A stretch of 64,000 nt of DNA from Bacteroidales bacterium (GTDB taxonomy: Bacteria; Bacteroidota; Bacteroidia; Bacteroidales; WCHB1-69): contig JAKSMI010000007.1 in NCBI GenBank assembly GCA_024400635.1, forward strand, positions 24,303-88,302. Reading direction: 5' to 3'. The notes below the pieces were generated by a model, which saw nothing but the letters and a program-made list of their open reading frames with translations, was not told the origin of the DNA and did no database searches. A program made the translations under genes and the position numbers. Positions within the stretch are counted from its first letter, which is position 1. The number at the start of each line of letters is the position of its first letter. Below are positions 42,976-53,029 of this stretch, in pieces.

Positions 42976-44058
42976 TCATTTGTCACTCTTTTCGTTCAGC
43001 GTTAGCAGGAAGGCCTTCAGTTGCGAAATTTGCTGGGGCGTGAGTCTTGTGCCTCCGTCGCTAACATGGTGCATCAACGGACTTACGTACGGTGTGTTGC
43101 AGAGCCCGGAGTTGTAAAATTCCAATACTTCATCTAAGGTCTTGAAGCGCCCATCGTGCATATAGGGTGCGGTTTTAGCGATGTTGCGCAAAGTTGGGGC
43201 TCTGTAAGCTCCATGATCCATGGCATCACCTGTGACCGCAAAGCGGTCTTGTGAGTCTGTAAATTCAGCATATAATCCGTTGTTGTAGAATAAATTAGTT
43301 GTAAACAGAGGAGAACCTTCGCAGCCGTGGCAATGGAAGCAGTCGGCGCCACTTTCCGTAGTGAAAAGCACATAGCCGGCAAGCTCATCGTTGCTTAGTT
43401 GGGCTGCTCCTCTAAGCCAGCGGTCAAATTTTGAATCGGAACAAACGAGGGTTCGTACATATTGGGCAATGGCTTTTGCGATGCGTTCGGCTGTAACTTC
43501 TCGCGTGCCAAAGGCTTTCTCGAAAAGTGGCGGGTATTCGGCATTGGCTTGTATTGCAGCCACGACGTTATTGTAAGTACTGTTCATTTCGGTGGGATCG
43601 GTAAATGTCGCCAGTACAATGTTTTCGATACTCGTGGCAGCACCGTTCCAAAGATAGCCATTATGGTTGAAAACAAGGTTGATGAGAGGAAGAGGAACAT
43701 GGTGGGTGGGCTGCCCCGATAGCCCGATTGGCTGTCCGCCGGGGAAGCGTTCCCGCTCAGTACCGATATCAAAGCCGTGGCTGGCATCGTGGCAAGTACA
43801 ACATGACATCATTTGGCTGCTATCGTTGCCGGTATATCCACATAAATGTCCGTCGTAGAATAGTTTTTGACCCAGGGCAATGCCTTCCACCGTCATGGGA
43901 TTGTCCTCGGGAATGTTTAGATTCGTGGGAAAATGAACTGGTATTTTGAAATCGTAAGGTGTCGCCTCAAAAACTCTTTCCGTTTTATTGCAAGAATATA
44001 AAATACTGAATATCAGTAGTAAAGAAAAATAAAACCAGAAATTTATTCTATTTCTCAT
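42976..44058 (-). CDS. Di-haem cytochrome c peroxidase (MauG/CcpA family) lipoprotein
   Basis: A 360-residue periplasmic or membrane-anchored haem protein. The N-terminus has a signal with lipobox ILYSC. Two haem-binding CxxCH motifs are visible: CCTCHDASHGF and CFHCHGCEGS. Further family motifs are GQKLFYDGHL, RYRAPTLRN-like AYRAPTLRNIAKTAPYMHDG, and the C-terminal LTPQQISQLKAFLLTL. It reduces hydrogen peroxide or oxidises a partner. It sits between parC and murB, possibly co-transcribed. Confidence 0.88.
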   Translation of the reverse strand: MRNRINFWFYFSLLLIFSILYSCNKTERVFEATPYDFKIPVHFPTNLNIPEDNPMTVEGIALGQKLFYDGHLCGYTGNDSSQMMSCCTCHDASHGFDIGTERERFPGGQPIGLSGQPTHHVPLPLINLVFNHNGYLWNGAATSIENIVLATFTDPTEMNSTYNNVVAAIQANAEYPPLFEKAFGTREVTAERIAKAIAQYVRTLVCSDSKFDRWLRGAAQLSNDELAGYVLFTTESGADCFHCHGCEGSPLFTTNLFYNNGLYAEFTDSQDRFAVTGDAMDHGAYRAPTLRNIAKTAPYMHDGRFKTLDEVLEFYNSGLCNTPYVSPLMHHVSDGGTRLTPQQISQLKAFLLTLNEKSDK

Positions 44059-44060
44059 TT

Positions 44061-46727
44061 TTAAAAAAGAGACAATTGCTCACCAGTTTCATCAACTCTA
44101 TCATCATTTTTCTCAGGTTTTTCGCCTTTTTCACTATCTATGTTGTCGAAAATTTCTTTGGCTACCTGCATGTCAATGTCATCCATTTCAGTGCTTTCTT
44201 CGATATCGGGTTCTTCAACTTCTTCAATGGGTTCTTCGTAAGGAAGTGGATCAATGAATTTCACGGATTTAATGGTACCGAAGTTCAATTTCTTACCTTT
44301 GGCTTTTACCCCCATCACTTCAACAAATTCGGCGCAGTTGACGATTTCTTTTTCTAATTTTTTAGGATCTTTGTGATAATAGACGACTTCCAACTGGGGC
44401 AAATAATCGATGCTCACCCCCACCATCTTGACATCCTTTTCCTGAGGGACAAATTCAATTTTTTTGGTAGTGTTTTCAGGATTGAAACGTTTGATGGTGT
44501 ATTTGTTTTCTTTCTTGTTGAAATAAACAGCAGTCAAAATCTGTGTTGATTTCAACTTTTTAATTATCAAAAGATTGTCGTCAAAGTGGGCTGAAACGTC
44601 GAAGCCGATGACTTTATAATAACCTTCGCCATATACGGTGATAATTTTGTCGTCTTCCTTGAACGAGCCGAGCAGAATTCCGCGTTCGTCGGTGTTTAGT
44701 CGGGTAACGATGTCATCAAAATAGATATTGATAGCAGAAAGGGTGGAAACACCTTTTTGGCAGAGTTCGACTTTTTTGACGGGGTTTCTGGAAAGGATGT
44801 TGCCCATTGAATTTCTACCTTTGATGGCAAGCGTTGAAAAGTCAAAATCGAACTGTGTTTTTTTCAGTCCTTTTTTCTGTTTAAGAAGAACTCTTACTTT
44901 TTCAGCTTCACCATTGGGGTTGGAGGTCAGGTAGAGAACTTCGCTGCCAGTTTTGCCTTTGGTAAGGACGTATTCCTTGTCGCGGGTGACGCCGCCGATG
45001 TTAAATCTCTTGACCATGGCGGTGCCGAAAGGGCCATCAGAATAAATCATGTTGTAGATGGTACGGTCGTCATTGCGCTTGAAAACCTCTACGTGAATGA
45101 TGTCCTTGCCGAAGAAATGTTTATCGGCGACTTTGCTGACCATAAAGTTGCCATCGCGTCTGAAAACGATAACTTCATCAATGTCGGAGCAATCGCAAAC
45201 ATACTCGACATTCTCATCGCGTTTGAGAGCCGTTCCGACGAAACCTTCCGCCTTGTCAACGTATAATTTTTGGTTGGCAACGGCGACGGTGGCAGCTACG
45301 ATGTTATCGAAATTCTTGATTTCGGTTTTACGTTCGCGACCTTTGCCGTATTTTTTCTTCAATTGTTTGAAATAATTGATGGCATAATCGATGAGATGAT
45401 CCAAATGGTTCTTAACTTCATCGATGGCTGATTCTATTTCAGCGATTTTATCTTCGGCTTCTTTGATGTCGAATTTGGAAATTTTCTTTACTGGCTTTTC
45501 GCAGAGGTGGAGCACGTCGTCGCGAGTGATTTCGCGTTGGAAAAGTTTTCGGTAAGGATCGAAGGCTCGTTCAATGCTTGTCACTTGGTCGTCCCAACTG
45601 TCGGCATCTTTTTCAAGTTGTTTGTAAAGACCTTTTTCAAAGAAAATCTTTTCGAGAGAAATCTTGTGCCATTGGTCGTTGAGTTCGTCAAGGGCGATTT
45701 CCAATTCTCGGCGCAACAGGTGGACGGTATTGTTGGTGCTGATGCGCAGGATTTCTTTAACCGACATGAGGCAGGGCTTGCCATTATGAATGACGCAGGC
45801 ATTAGGCGAATATGACATGCTGCAGTCGGTAAATGCATACAATGCATCAATGGTTTGGTCGGGAGAAACTCCAGGATGGAGATGCAACAGAATCTCGGCC
45901 TGACTGGCGGTGTTATCGTCAATCTTCTTGATTTTCAGTTTGCCCTTTTCAATTTGCGGGGTAATGGATTGAATCAGGTCGGTGGTGTTGGTCCCGTAAG
46001 GTATTTCGGTGATTACCAGTGTCTTCTTATCTAAGATTGAAATTTTGGCACGATTAAGAATCTTACCGTTGACGCCTTCATTGTAGCGGCTTACATCGAT
46101 GGATCCACCCGTTGGGAAGTCGGGATAGATTTCAAATTCGCGGTTTTCGAGGATGGCGACGGAAGCATCCAACAACTCATTGAAGTTGTGGGGCAGAATT
46201 TTGGTGGCGATACTAACGCCTATGCCTTCTGTTCCTTGCGCCAGCAGCAGTGGGAATTTGATGGGTAACGTGATGGGTTCTTTGTTACGGCCATCGTATG
46301 ACATCTGCCAGTCGGTGGTTTTGTGGTTGAAGACCACCTCGATGGCAAATTTGGAGAGACGCGCTTCGATGTATCGCGGAGCGGCAGCTTCGTCTCCAGT
46401 GAGGATGTTGCCCCAGTTACCTTGCGTGTCAATGACCAGACCTTTTTGTCCCAATTGTACCAGTGCGTCGCCGATGGAGGCATCACCATGGGGGTGGTAT
46501 TTCATCGTGTTGCCGATGATGTTGGCTACCTTGTTGAAACGGCCGTCTTCCAACTCGTCCATTGAGTGCAGAATGCGTCGCTGTACAGGCTTCAGGCCAT
46601 CAGTGACTTCAGGAATGGCACGATTCAAATTGACGTACGAGGCATAGTCGAGAAAATAATTCTCGAAGATGGAACCTATGTGTACGACATTCTTTAAGGT
46701 TGAAGATGGAGTTTCCTCTATTTCCAT
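44061..46727 (-). CDS. parC: DNA topoisomerase IV subunit A
   Basis: An 888-residue type IIA topoisomerase A subunit: AIPEVTDGLKPVQRRILHSM, NTMKYHPHGDASIGDALVQL, GNILTGDEAAAPRYIEARLS with the catalytic Tyr. The C-terminal beta-propeller is degenerate and an acidic tail (EEVEEPDIEESTEMDDIDM) follows. Length and tail favour ParC over GyrA. No parE is in the window. Confidence 0.88.
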   Translation of the reverse strand: MEIEETPSSTLKNVVHIGSIFENYFLDYASYVNLNRAIPEVTDGLKPVQRRILHSMDELEDGRFNKVANIIGNTMKYHPHGDASIGDALVQLGQKGLVIDTQGNWGNILTGDEAAAPRYIEARLSKFAIEVVFNHKTTDWQMSYDGRNKEPITLPIKFPLLLAQGTEGIGVSIATKILPHNFNELLDASVAILENREFEIYPDFPTGGSIDVSRYNEGVNGKILNRAKISILDKKTLVITEIPYGTNTTDLIQSITPQIEKGKLKIKKIDDNTASQAEILLHLHPGVSPDQTIDALYAFTDCSMSYSPNACVIHNGKPCLMSVKEILRISTNNTVHLLRRELEIALDELNDQWHKISLEKIFFEKGLYKQLEKDADSWDDQVTSIERAFDPYRKLFQREITRDDVLHLCEKPVKKISKFDIKEAEDKIAEIESAIDEVKNHLDHLIDYAINYFKQLKKKYGKGRERKTEIKNFDNIVAATVAVANQKLYVDKAEGFVGTALKRDENVEYVCDCSDIDEVIVFRRDGNFMVSKVADKHFFGKDIIHVEVFKRNDDRTIYNMIYSDGPFGTAMVKRFNIGGVTRDKEYVLTKGKTGSEVLYLTSNPNGEAEKVRVLLKQKKGLKKTQFDFDFSTLAIKGRNSMGNILSRNPVKKVELCQKGVSTLSAINIYFDDIVTRLNTDERGILLGSFKEDDKIITVYGEGYYKVIGFDVSAHFDDNLLIIKKLKSTQILTAVYFNKKENKYTIKRFNPENTTKKIEFVPQEKDVKMVGVSIDYLPQLEVVYYHKDPKKLEKEIVNCAEFVEVMGVKAKGKKLNFGTIKSVKFIDPLPYEEPIEEVEEPDIEESTEMDDIDMQVAKEIFDNIDSEKGEKPEKNDDRVDETGEQLSLF

Positions 46728-46731
46728 GGTT

Positions 46732-48105
46732 TTATTTTTTCATCATTTCGCCGAAAAACTTGTAGAAGTATGGTATGGTTTCGATGCCTTTGAAGAAGTG
46801 CTCGAGTTTGTAATTCTCGTTGGGAGAATGAATAGCGTCAGAACCTAAACCGAAGCCCATCAGGATGGATTTCACACCGAGAATGCGTTCAAAGCCAGCG
46901 ATGATTGGAATACTTCCACCGCTGCGGGTTGGGATGGGACGTTTGCCGAAAGTGGTTTCGTAAGCCTTTTCGGCCGCCTTGTATGCAGGCATGTCGATGG
47001 GAGAAACGTATGCTTCTCCACCATGGCAAGGCGTGACTTTCACCTTGACGCACTTGGGTGCCATGGCTTCGAAATGATTTTGGAAAAGCTCGGCAATTTT
47101 CTGAGAATCCTGGTTGGGAACCAAACGCATGGAAATTTTGGCGTGCGCCACGGATGGCAAAACGGTCTTAGAACCTTCACCCGTGTAGCCACCCCAAATG
47201 CCGCAAACATCTAAGGTTGGACGAATGCCTGTGCGCTCAATGGTGCTATAGCCTTCTTCTCCGTGCAGCTCTTCCACATCAATGGCTTTCTTGTAATCTT
47301 CAATGTTGAACGGCGCTTGTGCCATCAGTGCGCGCTCCTCATCAGAAATTACCAAAACATCGTCATAGAAATGAGGAATGTTGATGCGGTTCTTTTCATC
47401 GGTGAGAGAGGAAATCATTTGACAAAGTATGTTGATGGGGTTGGCAACGGCACCCCCAAAAATGCCAGAATGCAGGTCTGCATTGGGGCCAGTCACTTCA
47501 ACTTCCAAATAAGTCAGACCGCGTAAGCCGACAGTGATGGAAGGCGTATCGGTGGCAATCATACTGGTGTCGGAAACAAGGATGATGTCTGATTTAAGTA
47601 ATTCTTTGTTTTGTTCGCAGAAGCCATACAGACTGGTGCTGCCGATTTCCTCTTCGCCTTCAAGCATGAATTTGACATTGCAAGTCAGCTGGCCAGTGGC
47701 AACGAGGTATTCAAAAGCTTTGGCGTGCATAAATGACTGTCCCTTATCGTCATCAGCCCCACGAGCCCAGATTTTACCATCTTTAATGACGGGCTCGAAA
47801 GGTTGGGTATGCCACAATTCTTCAGGGTCAACCGGCATGACGTCGTAGTGTCCATAAACCAGCACGGTGGGAGCTTGGGGATTCACGATTTTCTCGCCAT
47901 AGACGACAGGATTGCCAGCGGTGGGCATCACTTCGGCCTTGTCGGCACCAGCTGCCAGAATAAGTTCTTTCCAACGTTCCGCACAGCGAATCATATCACC
48001 CTTGTTTTCAGCTTTCGAACTGATGGATGGAATGCGAATCAGACTGAATAGTTCTTCAAGGAATCTGTCCTTGTTATTTTCAATGTATGATTTTAGGTCT
48101 TTCAT
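46732..48105 (-). CDS. M20-family dipeptidase
   Basis: A 457-residue zinc peptidase of the M20A dipeptidase type. Metal and catalytic motifs: VLVYGHYDVMPVDPEELW, WARGADDDKGQSFMHAKAF, FMLEGEEEIGSTSLYGF, ADLHSGIFGGAVANPI and GFGLGSDAIHSPNENYKL. It cleaves dipeptides in the cytoplasm. It precedes parC by four bases, so both are probably on one transcript. Confidence 0.92.
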   Translation of the reverse strand: MKDLKSYIENNKDRFLEELFSLIRIPSISSKAENKGDMIRCAERWKELILAAGADKAEVMPTAGNPVVYGEKIVNPQAPTVLVYGHYDVMPVDPEELWHTQPFEPVIKDGKIWARGADDDKGQSFMHAKAFEYLVATGQLTCNVKFMLEGEEEIGSTSLYGFCEQNKELLKSDIILVSDTSMIATDTPSITVGLRGLTYLEVEVTGPNADLHSGIFGGAVANPINILCQMISSLTDEKNRINIPHFYDDVLVISDEERALMAQAPFNIEDYKKAIDVEELHGEEGYSTIERTGIRPTLDVCGIWGGYTGEGSKTVLPSVAHAKISMRLVPNQDSQKIAELFQNHFEAMAPKCVKVKVTPCHGGEAYVSPIDMPAYKAAEKAYETTFGKRPIPTRSGGSIPIIAGFERILGVKSILMGFGLGSDAIHSPNENYKLEHFFKGIETIPYFYKFFGEMMKK

Positions 48106-48166
48106 AATAACTGATTTTTAAAACGACATCTTTTCGATTCGGTTAATATTCTACCCCTTGTTGATT

Positions 48167-49930
48167 TTAGAATCCGAAAATCTGTTTTAGAGCGGCATTG
48201 AGAGAATCCCCGCGAAGGTTCTTTGCCAAAATCCGGCCTTCTCTGTCGATGAGGAAGGTACATGGAATGGAAGAAACACCATACAATTTGGCAGCCGCTG
48301 ATGACCAATATTTGAGGTCACTGACGTGGTTTTCCCAAATCAGACCATCTTTGGCAATGGCATTTACCCAACTTTCGCGTTCGCGGTCAAGTGAAACACT
48401 GAAGACTTCAAAACCTTGCTCATGGTATTTCTGGTAGGCGGCAACCACGTGTGGATTTTCGCCACGGCAGGGACGGCACCAGGAAGCCCAGAAATCAATC
48501 AATACCACTTTCCCACGCAAATCCGACAACTTCCTTTCCTTTCCATAAGGATCATTGAAGGCCAATTCCGGAGCAATGGAACCCACTGCTGTAGAGTTGG
48601 CTGGAGTGTTTTCAAAAGCGAATTTTTTCTTTACGATTTCGTGTTCGGGATATTTTGCATTCAAAGCAGTAACTACGTCTTTGTGCAGTGAGGCATATTT
48701 TTCGCGTGGAAAATTGTCAATGAACATCAGGACTGCAATGTCATCCTTGTGCAATTGAATCAATTCCAGCATTTCCGTATTGCGGGAGGAACTTTCTTTA
48801 TCGTAGTATGTCTGATATGATTTTACAATGGTGTTGACGTTGTTTTGTGAATTCGTGAAAATAGCTTTGCCATTCTGGGTTTCTTGAGCTACGCAACGTT
48901 CCAATTCAGAACGATTGGTTGTTGTTTTATTATATTGGTAATCAATAAGTTCTTTAACTTTTTGGCACCAATCGACTTTGACAGCTTTTTTGTCAAACAA
49001 GTCATTGAAAACCAAACTGTCACGAATGGCAATCAAATCTTTGGCCTGTTCAACAATGGGTTTGTAAACATTTTCGGCTTCGGTATGTATGGAATTCATA
49101 ACGCTAAGATAGTCCTTTACTTGTGCGAAAAATGAATCGTAACCATCGATGTGCTGCGTCCTGTAATCATATAAAGTGAAGGCATTGTGGATGAAATTGT
49201 CTACGGGATTGTATGCATCAACAATTTCCCGGAGATATTTATTTGAATAATAGCAGTAATCATTCAAATATTTAGGGTTGAGTTTGCCTTTCGGACAGCA
49301 GAAATCGGTTTTGGATTTCAAGGAATCCAGATTCATGGCTACGTCAAGAATGTCGCGGTTGACATCATTGTTCGTTTGATAAAAATTATTGAAGTTCTGA
49401 GTATAGCCTGTGAAGAAAATTTGATTCTTGTCGTGTTGCAAAGTGTAATTAATGCTGTCGAGCAGATTTTTGCTTGCGGTAATCTTGTCAATCATTGTTT
49501 TAACGAAAGTCATAGATTCAGAACCCGAAACTTCCGGAATAAGTTGCAGGTTGTCCGCATCAATGACAATATCAATGACTTGATTCTGATCAAGGACAAT
49601 CAACATATTCTCATTTTCAGTGAAAGACAACATATAAATGTCGTTTTTTGTCACCGTTGACTGCAGTTCGAATGTGCCGTCTTCAGCAATGCTTGCTTCA
49701 CCGAAAGTTTCGTTACTTGTACCATACGCAACTTTCAAAATCACCTTCTGAAATTTGTTGTTCTGGATTTTCCCTTTGATGACAGGAGACTTTGTTTTTG
49801 CCTTGGCTGGTGCAAAATAACCGATATTGTCTGATGTTAAGTTGTAATTAGCTGATGCAAAAGAATTTGAAACAAAAGAAAAGGCAACTGCAATGGTCAG
49901 TACCAAAACTAAAATCTTAATGTTTTTCAT
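48167..49930 (-). CDS. TlpA-like thioredoxin with DUF4369-type N-domain
   Basis: A 587-residue exported protein with a signal peptide (ILVLVLTIAVAFSFVSNSFA). A DUF4369-like beta domain at about residues 50-130 (VIKGKIQNNKFQKVILKVAY, DGTFELQST) is followed by a long helical middle region. The C-terminal thioredoxin domain has the active site WASWCRPCRGENP and the cis-Pro SSIPCTFLID. It reduces disulfides in the periplasm. Confidence 0.88.
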   Translation of the reverse strand: MKNIKILVLVLTIAVAFSFVSNSFASANYNLTSDNIGYFAPAKAKTKSPVIKGKIQNNKFQKVILKVAYGTSNETFGEASIAEDGTFELQSTVTKNDIYMLSFTENENMLIVLDQNQVIDIVIDADNLQLIPEVSGSESMTFVKTMIDKITASKNLLDSINYTLQHDKNQIFFTGYTQNFNNFYQTNNDVNRDILDVAMNLDSLKSKTDFCCPKGKLNPKYLNDYCYYSNKYLREIVDAYNPVDNFIHNAFTLYDYRTQHIDGYDSFFAQVKDYLSVMNSIHTEAENVYKPIVEQAKDLIAIRDSLVFNDLFDKKAVKVDWCQKVKELIDYQYNKTTTNRSELERCVAQETQNGKAIFTNSQNNVNTIVKSYQTYYDKESSSRNTEMLELIQLHKDDIAVLMFIDNFPREKYASLHKDVVTALNAKYPEHEIVKKKFAFENTPANSTAVGSIAPELAFNDPYGKERKLSDLRGKVVLIDFWASWCRPCRGENPHVVAAYQKYHEQGFEVFSVSLDRERESWVNAIAKDGLIWENHVSDLKYWSSAAAKLYGVSSIPCTFLIDREGRILAKNLRGDSLNAALKQIFGF

Positions 49931-49958
49931 GTGATTATGAATTAATGTAAATAATTGG

Positions 49959-49966
49959 CAAATTTA
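49959..49966 (-). promoter_or_regulatory. -7 box of the TlpA-like gene
   Basis: TAAATTTG on the minus strand matches TAnnTTTG, 28 bases before the ATG. No TTTG at the -33 position. Confidence 0.4.
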
Positions 49967-50006
49967 CACAATTTTTTTGAATAAAATGGACCTCTGTTCT
50001 TAATGC

Positions 50007-51050
50007 TCAGTAATAGATTTTCTGCCCGATTTGAAGAATGGAAGTCTCCTTGAGGTGGTTTTTTTTGCAGAGCTTTTCAACAGTGGTGTGGTATTTCCTG
50101 GCAACATAACTCAGCGTTTCACCTTTCCGAATGACGTGGTAATGTGAACTATTGGAAGTATTGTTGTTTGAAATAGTATTACTCTGATTTACAGTTTTTT
50201 GTGTGTTCAATGTGTCAATTGAAGCATTCGTGTTGGCACTCGCGGTCGTCAAAGGGTCGATGACAATGAGTTTGCCTGTGCTGAAATTGTCATAGGCGTG
50301 CTGCATTGTAGCCGGCGTGATGGGAATGTTGCGGTTAACTTGTCGAACCGAATCGGAGCGAGAGTGTGAAAAAAGCCATTCGTAGGTTTCCGGCAGGTAG
50401 AAAATCTTGGCCAGTTGGCTGTGGTTCTGACCGCTCAGCTTGTCGAAAATCAGCAATGGCGTGTCACCGCAGGCTTTCATTTGATTGATGACTTTTTGTG
50501 ATTGGCTGATGCCCACGGCACGGTCGGCGGTACCATGCATGATGCGCAAAGGAATGGTATTGAGACCGCAGTAGGATTTTGCATTGCTGCCGCCACACAA
50601 GGCCATCGCCGCAGCAATTTTGTCGTAATATACACTCGAAAAGTCAAGAGTGCCATAGCCTCCCTTGCTCATCCCAATAACGTAAAACCGGTTCGTGTCA
50701 ACAGGATAACGTTCCTTTGCCCATTCTACCACTTCCCAGATTTTTTCTGGATTCCAAGGCGGTCCAGGACTTTGTGGAGCCACAATCACAGCATCGATTT
50801 TTCGTCCTCTTCTCAATGCATCCAAAGGGCCATATCGACGAACATTCGCCAGATTGGTGCCACATAAACTCTGTCCGTGCAAAAACAAAATCATCGGTGT
50901 CGTTGCTGATACAGAATCGTATGTTTCGGGCACGTAAACCCAGAAATTGTAACTATCCGGCACCGAGTCCCTGTATGCTATCAGTTTCTGAGAATACACG
51001 GAAAACACTGTGATAAAAGTCAATAAAATTGGTAAAACTATCTTTTTCAT
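50007..51050 (-). CDS. Secreted alpha/beta-hydrolase esterase with C-terminal LysM
   Basis: A 347-residue protein with a signal peptide (KKIVLPILLTFITVFSVYSQ). The hydrolase domain (about 25-235) has ILFLHGQSLCG, YVIGMSKGGYGTLDF (nucleophile Ser) and PLRIMHGTADRAV (acid Asp), with His probably in SGQNHSQLA. A Ser/Asn/Thr-rich linker leads to a LysM domain (YHVIRKGETLSYVARKYHTT, LQIGQKIYY) that binds peptidoglycan. I chose the ATG at 51050 for the signal peptide. It may de-esterify cell wall or polysaccharide. Confidence 0.85.
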   Translation of the reverse strand: MKKIVLPILLTFITVFSVYSQKLIAYRDSVPDSYNFWVYVPETYDSVSATTPMILFLHGQSLCGTNLANVRRYGPLDALRRGRKIDAVIVAPQSPGPPWNPEKIWEVVEWAKERYPVDTNRFYVIGMSKGGYGTLDFSSVYYDKIAAAMALCGGSNAKSYCGLNTIPLRIMHGTADRAVGISQSQKVINQMKACGDTPLLIFDKLSGQNHSQLAKIFYLPETYEWLFSHSRSDSVRQVNRNIPITPATMQHAYDNFSTGKLIVIDPLTTASANTNASIDTLNTQKTVNQSNTISNNNTSNSSHYHVIRKGETLSYVARKYHTTVEKLCKKNHLKETSILQIGQKIYY

Positions 51051-51055
51051 ATTTT

Positions 51056-51691
51056 TCACTTTCTTCCACCCATACTGCAATCACAGTAGGATGTTGTCAA
51101 AACATTGGTCCTTGGAAGCAACTTCTCCATTGCATCAATTTCCGATGACCATAGTGGAATTTGTCGTAAATCAATGATTTTCAGAGTTTCAGTCATGTTG
51201 GCCATGCTTTCAGGAAGAACGTACAGCGGGTTGTCCCATGCATCAATGATTTCCAATTTTGACATGGTGCCGATGCTTTCAGGAAGTTCGCATATTTTGT
51301 TCCGGCTGATGACCAAACCTTTTAATTCTTTTAAGTCAGCAATTTGTCGTGGTAAGCGTACCAGTTGGTTGGCGCTGACATTCAGGTAGATTAATTTGCT
51401 GAGTTTGCCTATGTTTTGGTTAATAATTTGCAGCTTGCAGTTCTTGATTGTCAATTCGCGCAGATTGTAGAACTTGAAAACGGCTTCGGGAATTGAATCC
51501 ATTCGCTTGCCCGTCAATTTCAGCCGATAAACTTTCTCCGGATTTTTCAATGCGTCGTTCAGCGTCTTGTACACAGTGCCGTCGTCGTCCTGGCTGTAGC
51601 CGTAACGGACTTTCTGCGCCAGCACCTCATCAATATTAAAAATAAATAATATCGATAAAATACTAATTATTAAATAGTTGCAGAATTTCAT
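51056..51691 (-). CDS. Secreted leucine-rich repeat protein
   Basis: A 211-residue protein with a signal peptide (LIISILSILFIFNIDEVLAQ). About five leucine-rich repeats of the LxxLxLxxNxL type follow: NLRELTIKNCKLQIINQNIG, KLIYLNVSANQLVRLPRQIA, ELKGLVISRNKICELPESIG, KLEIIDAWDNPLYVLPESMA. The C-terminus has SYCDCS. It probably mediates protein contact outside the inner membrane. The start overlaps the riboflavin kinase end by 29 bases. Confidence 0.8.
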   Translation of the reverse strand: MKFCNYLIISILSILFIFNIDEVLAQKVRYGYSQDDDGTVYKTLNDALKNPEKVYRLKLTGKRMDSIPEAVFKFYNLRELTIKNCKLQIINQNIGKLSKLIYLNVSANQLVRLPRQIADLKELKGLVISRNKICELPESIGTMSKLEIIDAWDNPLYVLPESMANMTETLKIIDLRQIPLWSSEIDAMEKLLPRTNVLTTSYCDCSMGGRK

Positions 51692-52058
51692 CTTTGTCTT
51701 TCCTGATTTGATTCAATAATAAGTCGATGCTTTCAAAATTTATTTCCGGACGGATTTTTTTCAAGATGTTAAACTGAACTTTTTCGTTGTAACAATCTTC
51801 ATCAAAATCAAAAATATTGATTTCCAATGATTTGTTTTGAAGGCGAAGCGTAGGACGCGTACCCACGTAAAGCATTCCTTGATACTTCTTATTGCGGAGG
51901 AGTATGGTAACGGCAAATACTCCCGTATCATCAAATTGACATGAATCGTCAAGTTGAATGTTGATGGTTGGGAAACCGAATTTTCTACCGTTTTTTAATC
52001 CGTGAATGACGGTCCCGGTGAGCGTATGTTCAGAAAAACGAAAAGACCTATCGTCCAT
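51663..52058 (-). CDS. Stand-alone riboflavin kinase domain
   Basis: About 131 residues that correspond only to the C-terminal flavokinase half of bacterial RibF: LTGTVIHGLKNGRKFGFPTI (substrate loop), YQGMLYVGTRPTL, the catalytic Glu in LEINIFDFDEDCYN and FNILKKIRPEINFESID. The FMN adenylyltransferase half is missing. The ATG at 52058 (MDDRSFRFSE) is preferred over 52112, which overlaps the glycosyltransferase more. A separate FAD synthetase may exist elsewhere. Confidence 0.78.
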   Translation of the reverse strand: MDDRSFRFSEHTLTGTVIHGLKNGRKFGFPTINIQLDDSCQFDDTGVFAVTILLRNKKYQGMLYVGTRPTLRLQNKSLEINIFDFDEDCYNEKVQFNILKKIRPEINFESIDLLLNQIRKDKDEILQLFNN

Positions 52059-53010
52059 TGCCCAATCGCTTGGAAATCTGATATTTGTTTCTATCTGAGC
52101 TTGACCGGGCAATCATTTCTCCGAGGAAGCCTGCCAAGAAAAGCATCAGACCGAAAACCATGCCCAGCAGTGCGATGTAGAACAAGGGCTGTTCTGTGAC
52201 TTGGCGGAAAACGACGCCATTATGCAAATGGACAAGTTTGGCAATGATGAGCCACAAGGCTATGATGCCGCCGATGAGGAATGAAATCGTGCCCCATAAA
52301 CCGAAGAAATGCATTGGCTTTTTACCGAATTTCGAAACAAACGAAATGGTGAGAAGGTCTAAGAAACCGTTGACAAAACGATCCCAACCGAATTTTGTGA
52401 CTCCGTATTTGCGTTTTTGATGATGAACAACTTTTTCCCCGATTTTTGAGAAACCAGCCCACTTCGCAATGACAGGAATATAGCGGTGCATTTCACCGTA
52501 GACTTCAATGGATTTGACAACTTCATTTTTATAGGCTTTTAAGCCGCAATTGAAGTCGTGCAAGTTGATTCCAGACATGCGTCGTGTGGTCCAATTGAAA
52601 AATTTCGAGGGTATGTTTTTAGCGATTTTTGAATCGTATCTTACTTTTTTCCAGCCTGATACAAGATCATAACCTTCTTTGGTAATCATATTGTAAAGAT
52701 CTGGAATTTCATCCGGACTATCCTGCAAGTCTGCATCCATGGTTATGACGACATCGCCTTCGCATGCCTCAAAACCCACGTTTAAAGCCGCCGATTTGCC
52801 GTAATTTCTTCTAAATTTAATACCTTTTAAAGCAGGATTCTTGGCATTGAGTTCTTCGATGATTTTCCACGAATCATCGGTGGAACCATCATCTACCATG
52901 ATTACTTCGTAAGAAAAACCATTTTCATTCATTACACGCTCAATCCAAGAAGTAAGCTCGGGTAGCGATTCGGCTTCATTTAACAAAGGAACAATAACAG
53001 AAATATTCAT
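52048..53010 (-). CDS. Membrane-bound family 2 glycosyltransferase (ArnC/DPM-like)
   Basis: A 320-residue enzyme: ISVIVPLLNEAESLPELTSW, YEVIMVDDGSTDDSWKIIEE, VVITMDADLQDSPDEIPDLY (DxD) and HDFNCGLKAYKNEVVKS, with two C-terminal membrane helices (FFGLWGTISFLIGGIIALWL, PLFYIALLGMVFGLMLFLAG). Such enzymes transfer sugars to polyprenyl phosphate. The ATG at 53010 fits the family start. Confidence 0.9.
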   Translation of the reverse strand: MNISVIVPLLNEAESLPELTSWIERVMNENGFSYEVIMVDDGSTDDSWKIIEELNAKNPALKGIKFRRNYGKSAALNVGFEACEGDVVITMDADLQDSPDEIPDLYNMITKEGYDLVSGWKKVRYDSKIAKNIPSKFFNWTTRRMSGINLHDFNCGLKAYKNEVVKSIEVYGEMHRYIPVIAKWAGFSKIGEKVVHHQKRKYGVTKFGWDRFVNGFLDLLTISFVSKFGKKPMHFFGLWGTISFLIGGIIALWLIIAKLVHLHNGVVFRQVTEQPLFYIALLGMVFGLMLFLAGFLGEMIARSSSDRNKYQISKRLGNGR

Positions 53011-53029
53011 AGTTAATAGGTTTTGCAAC

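Noticed and set aside
43000..46700. Long plus-strand open frames opposite the peroxidase, parC and dipeptidase genes
   Set aside because: Antisense shadows of strongly conserved genes.
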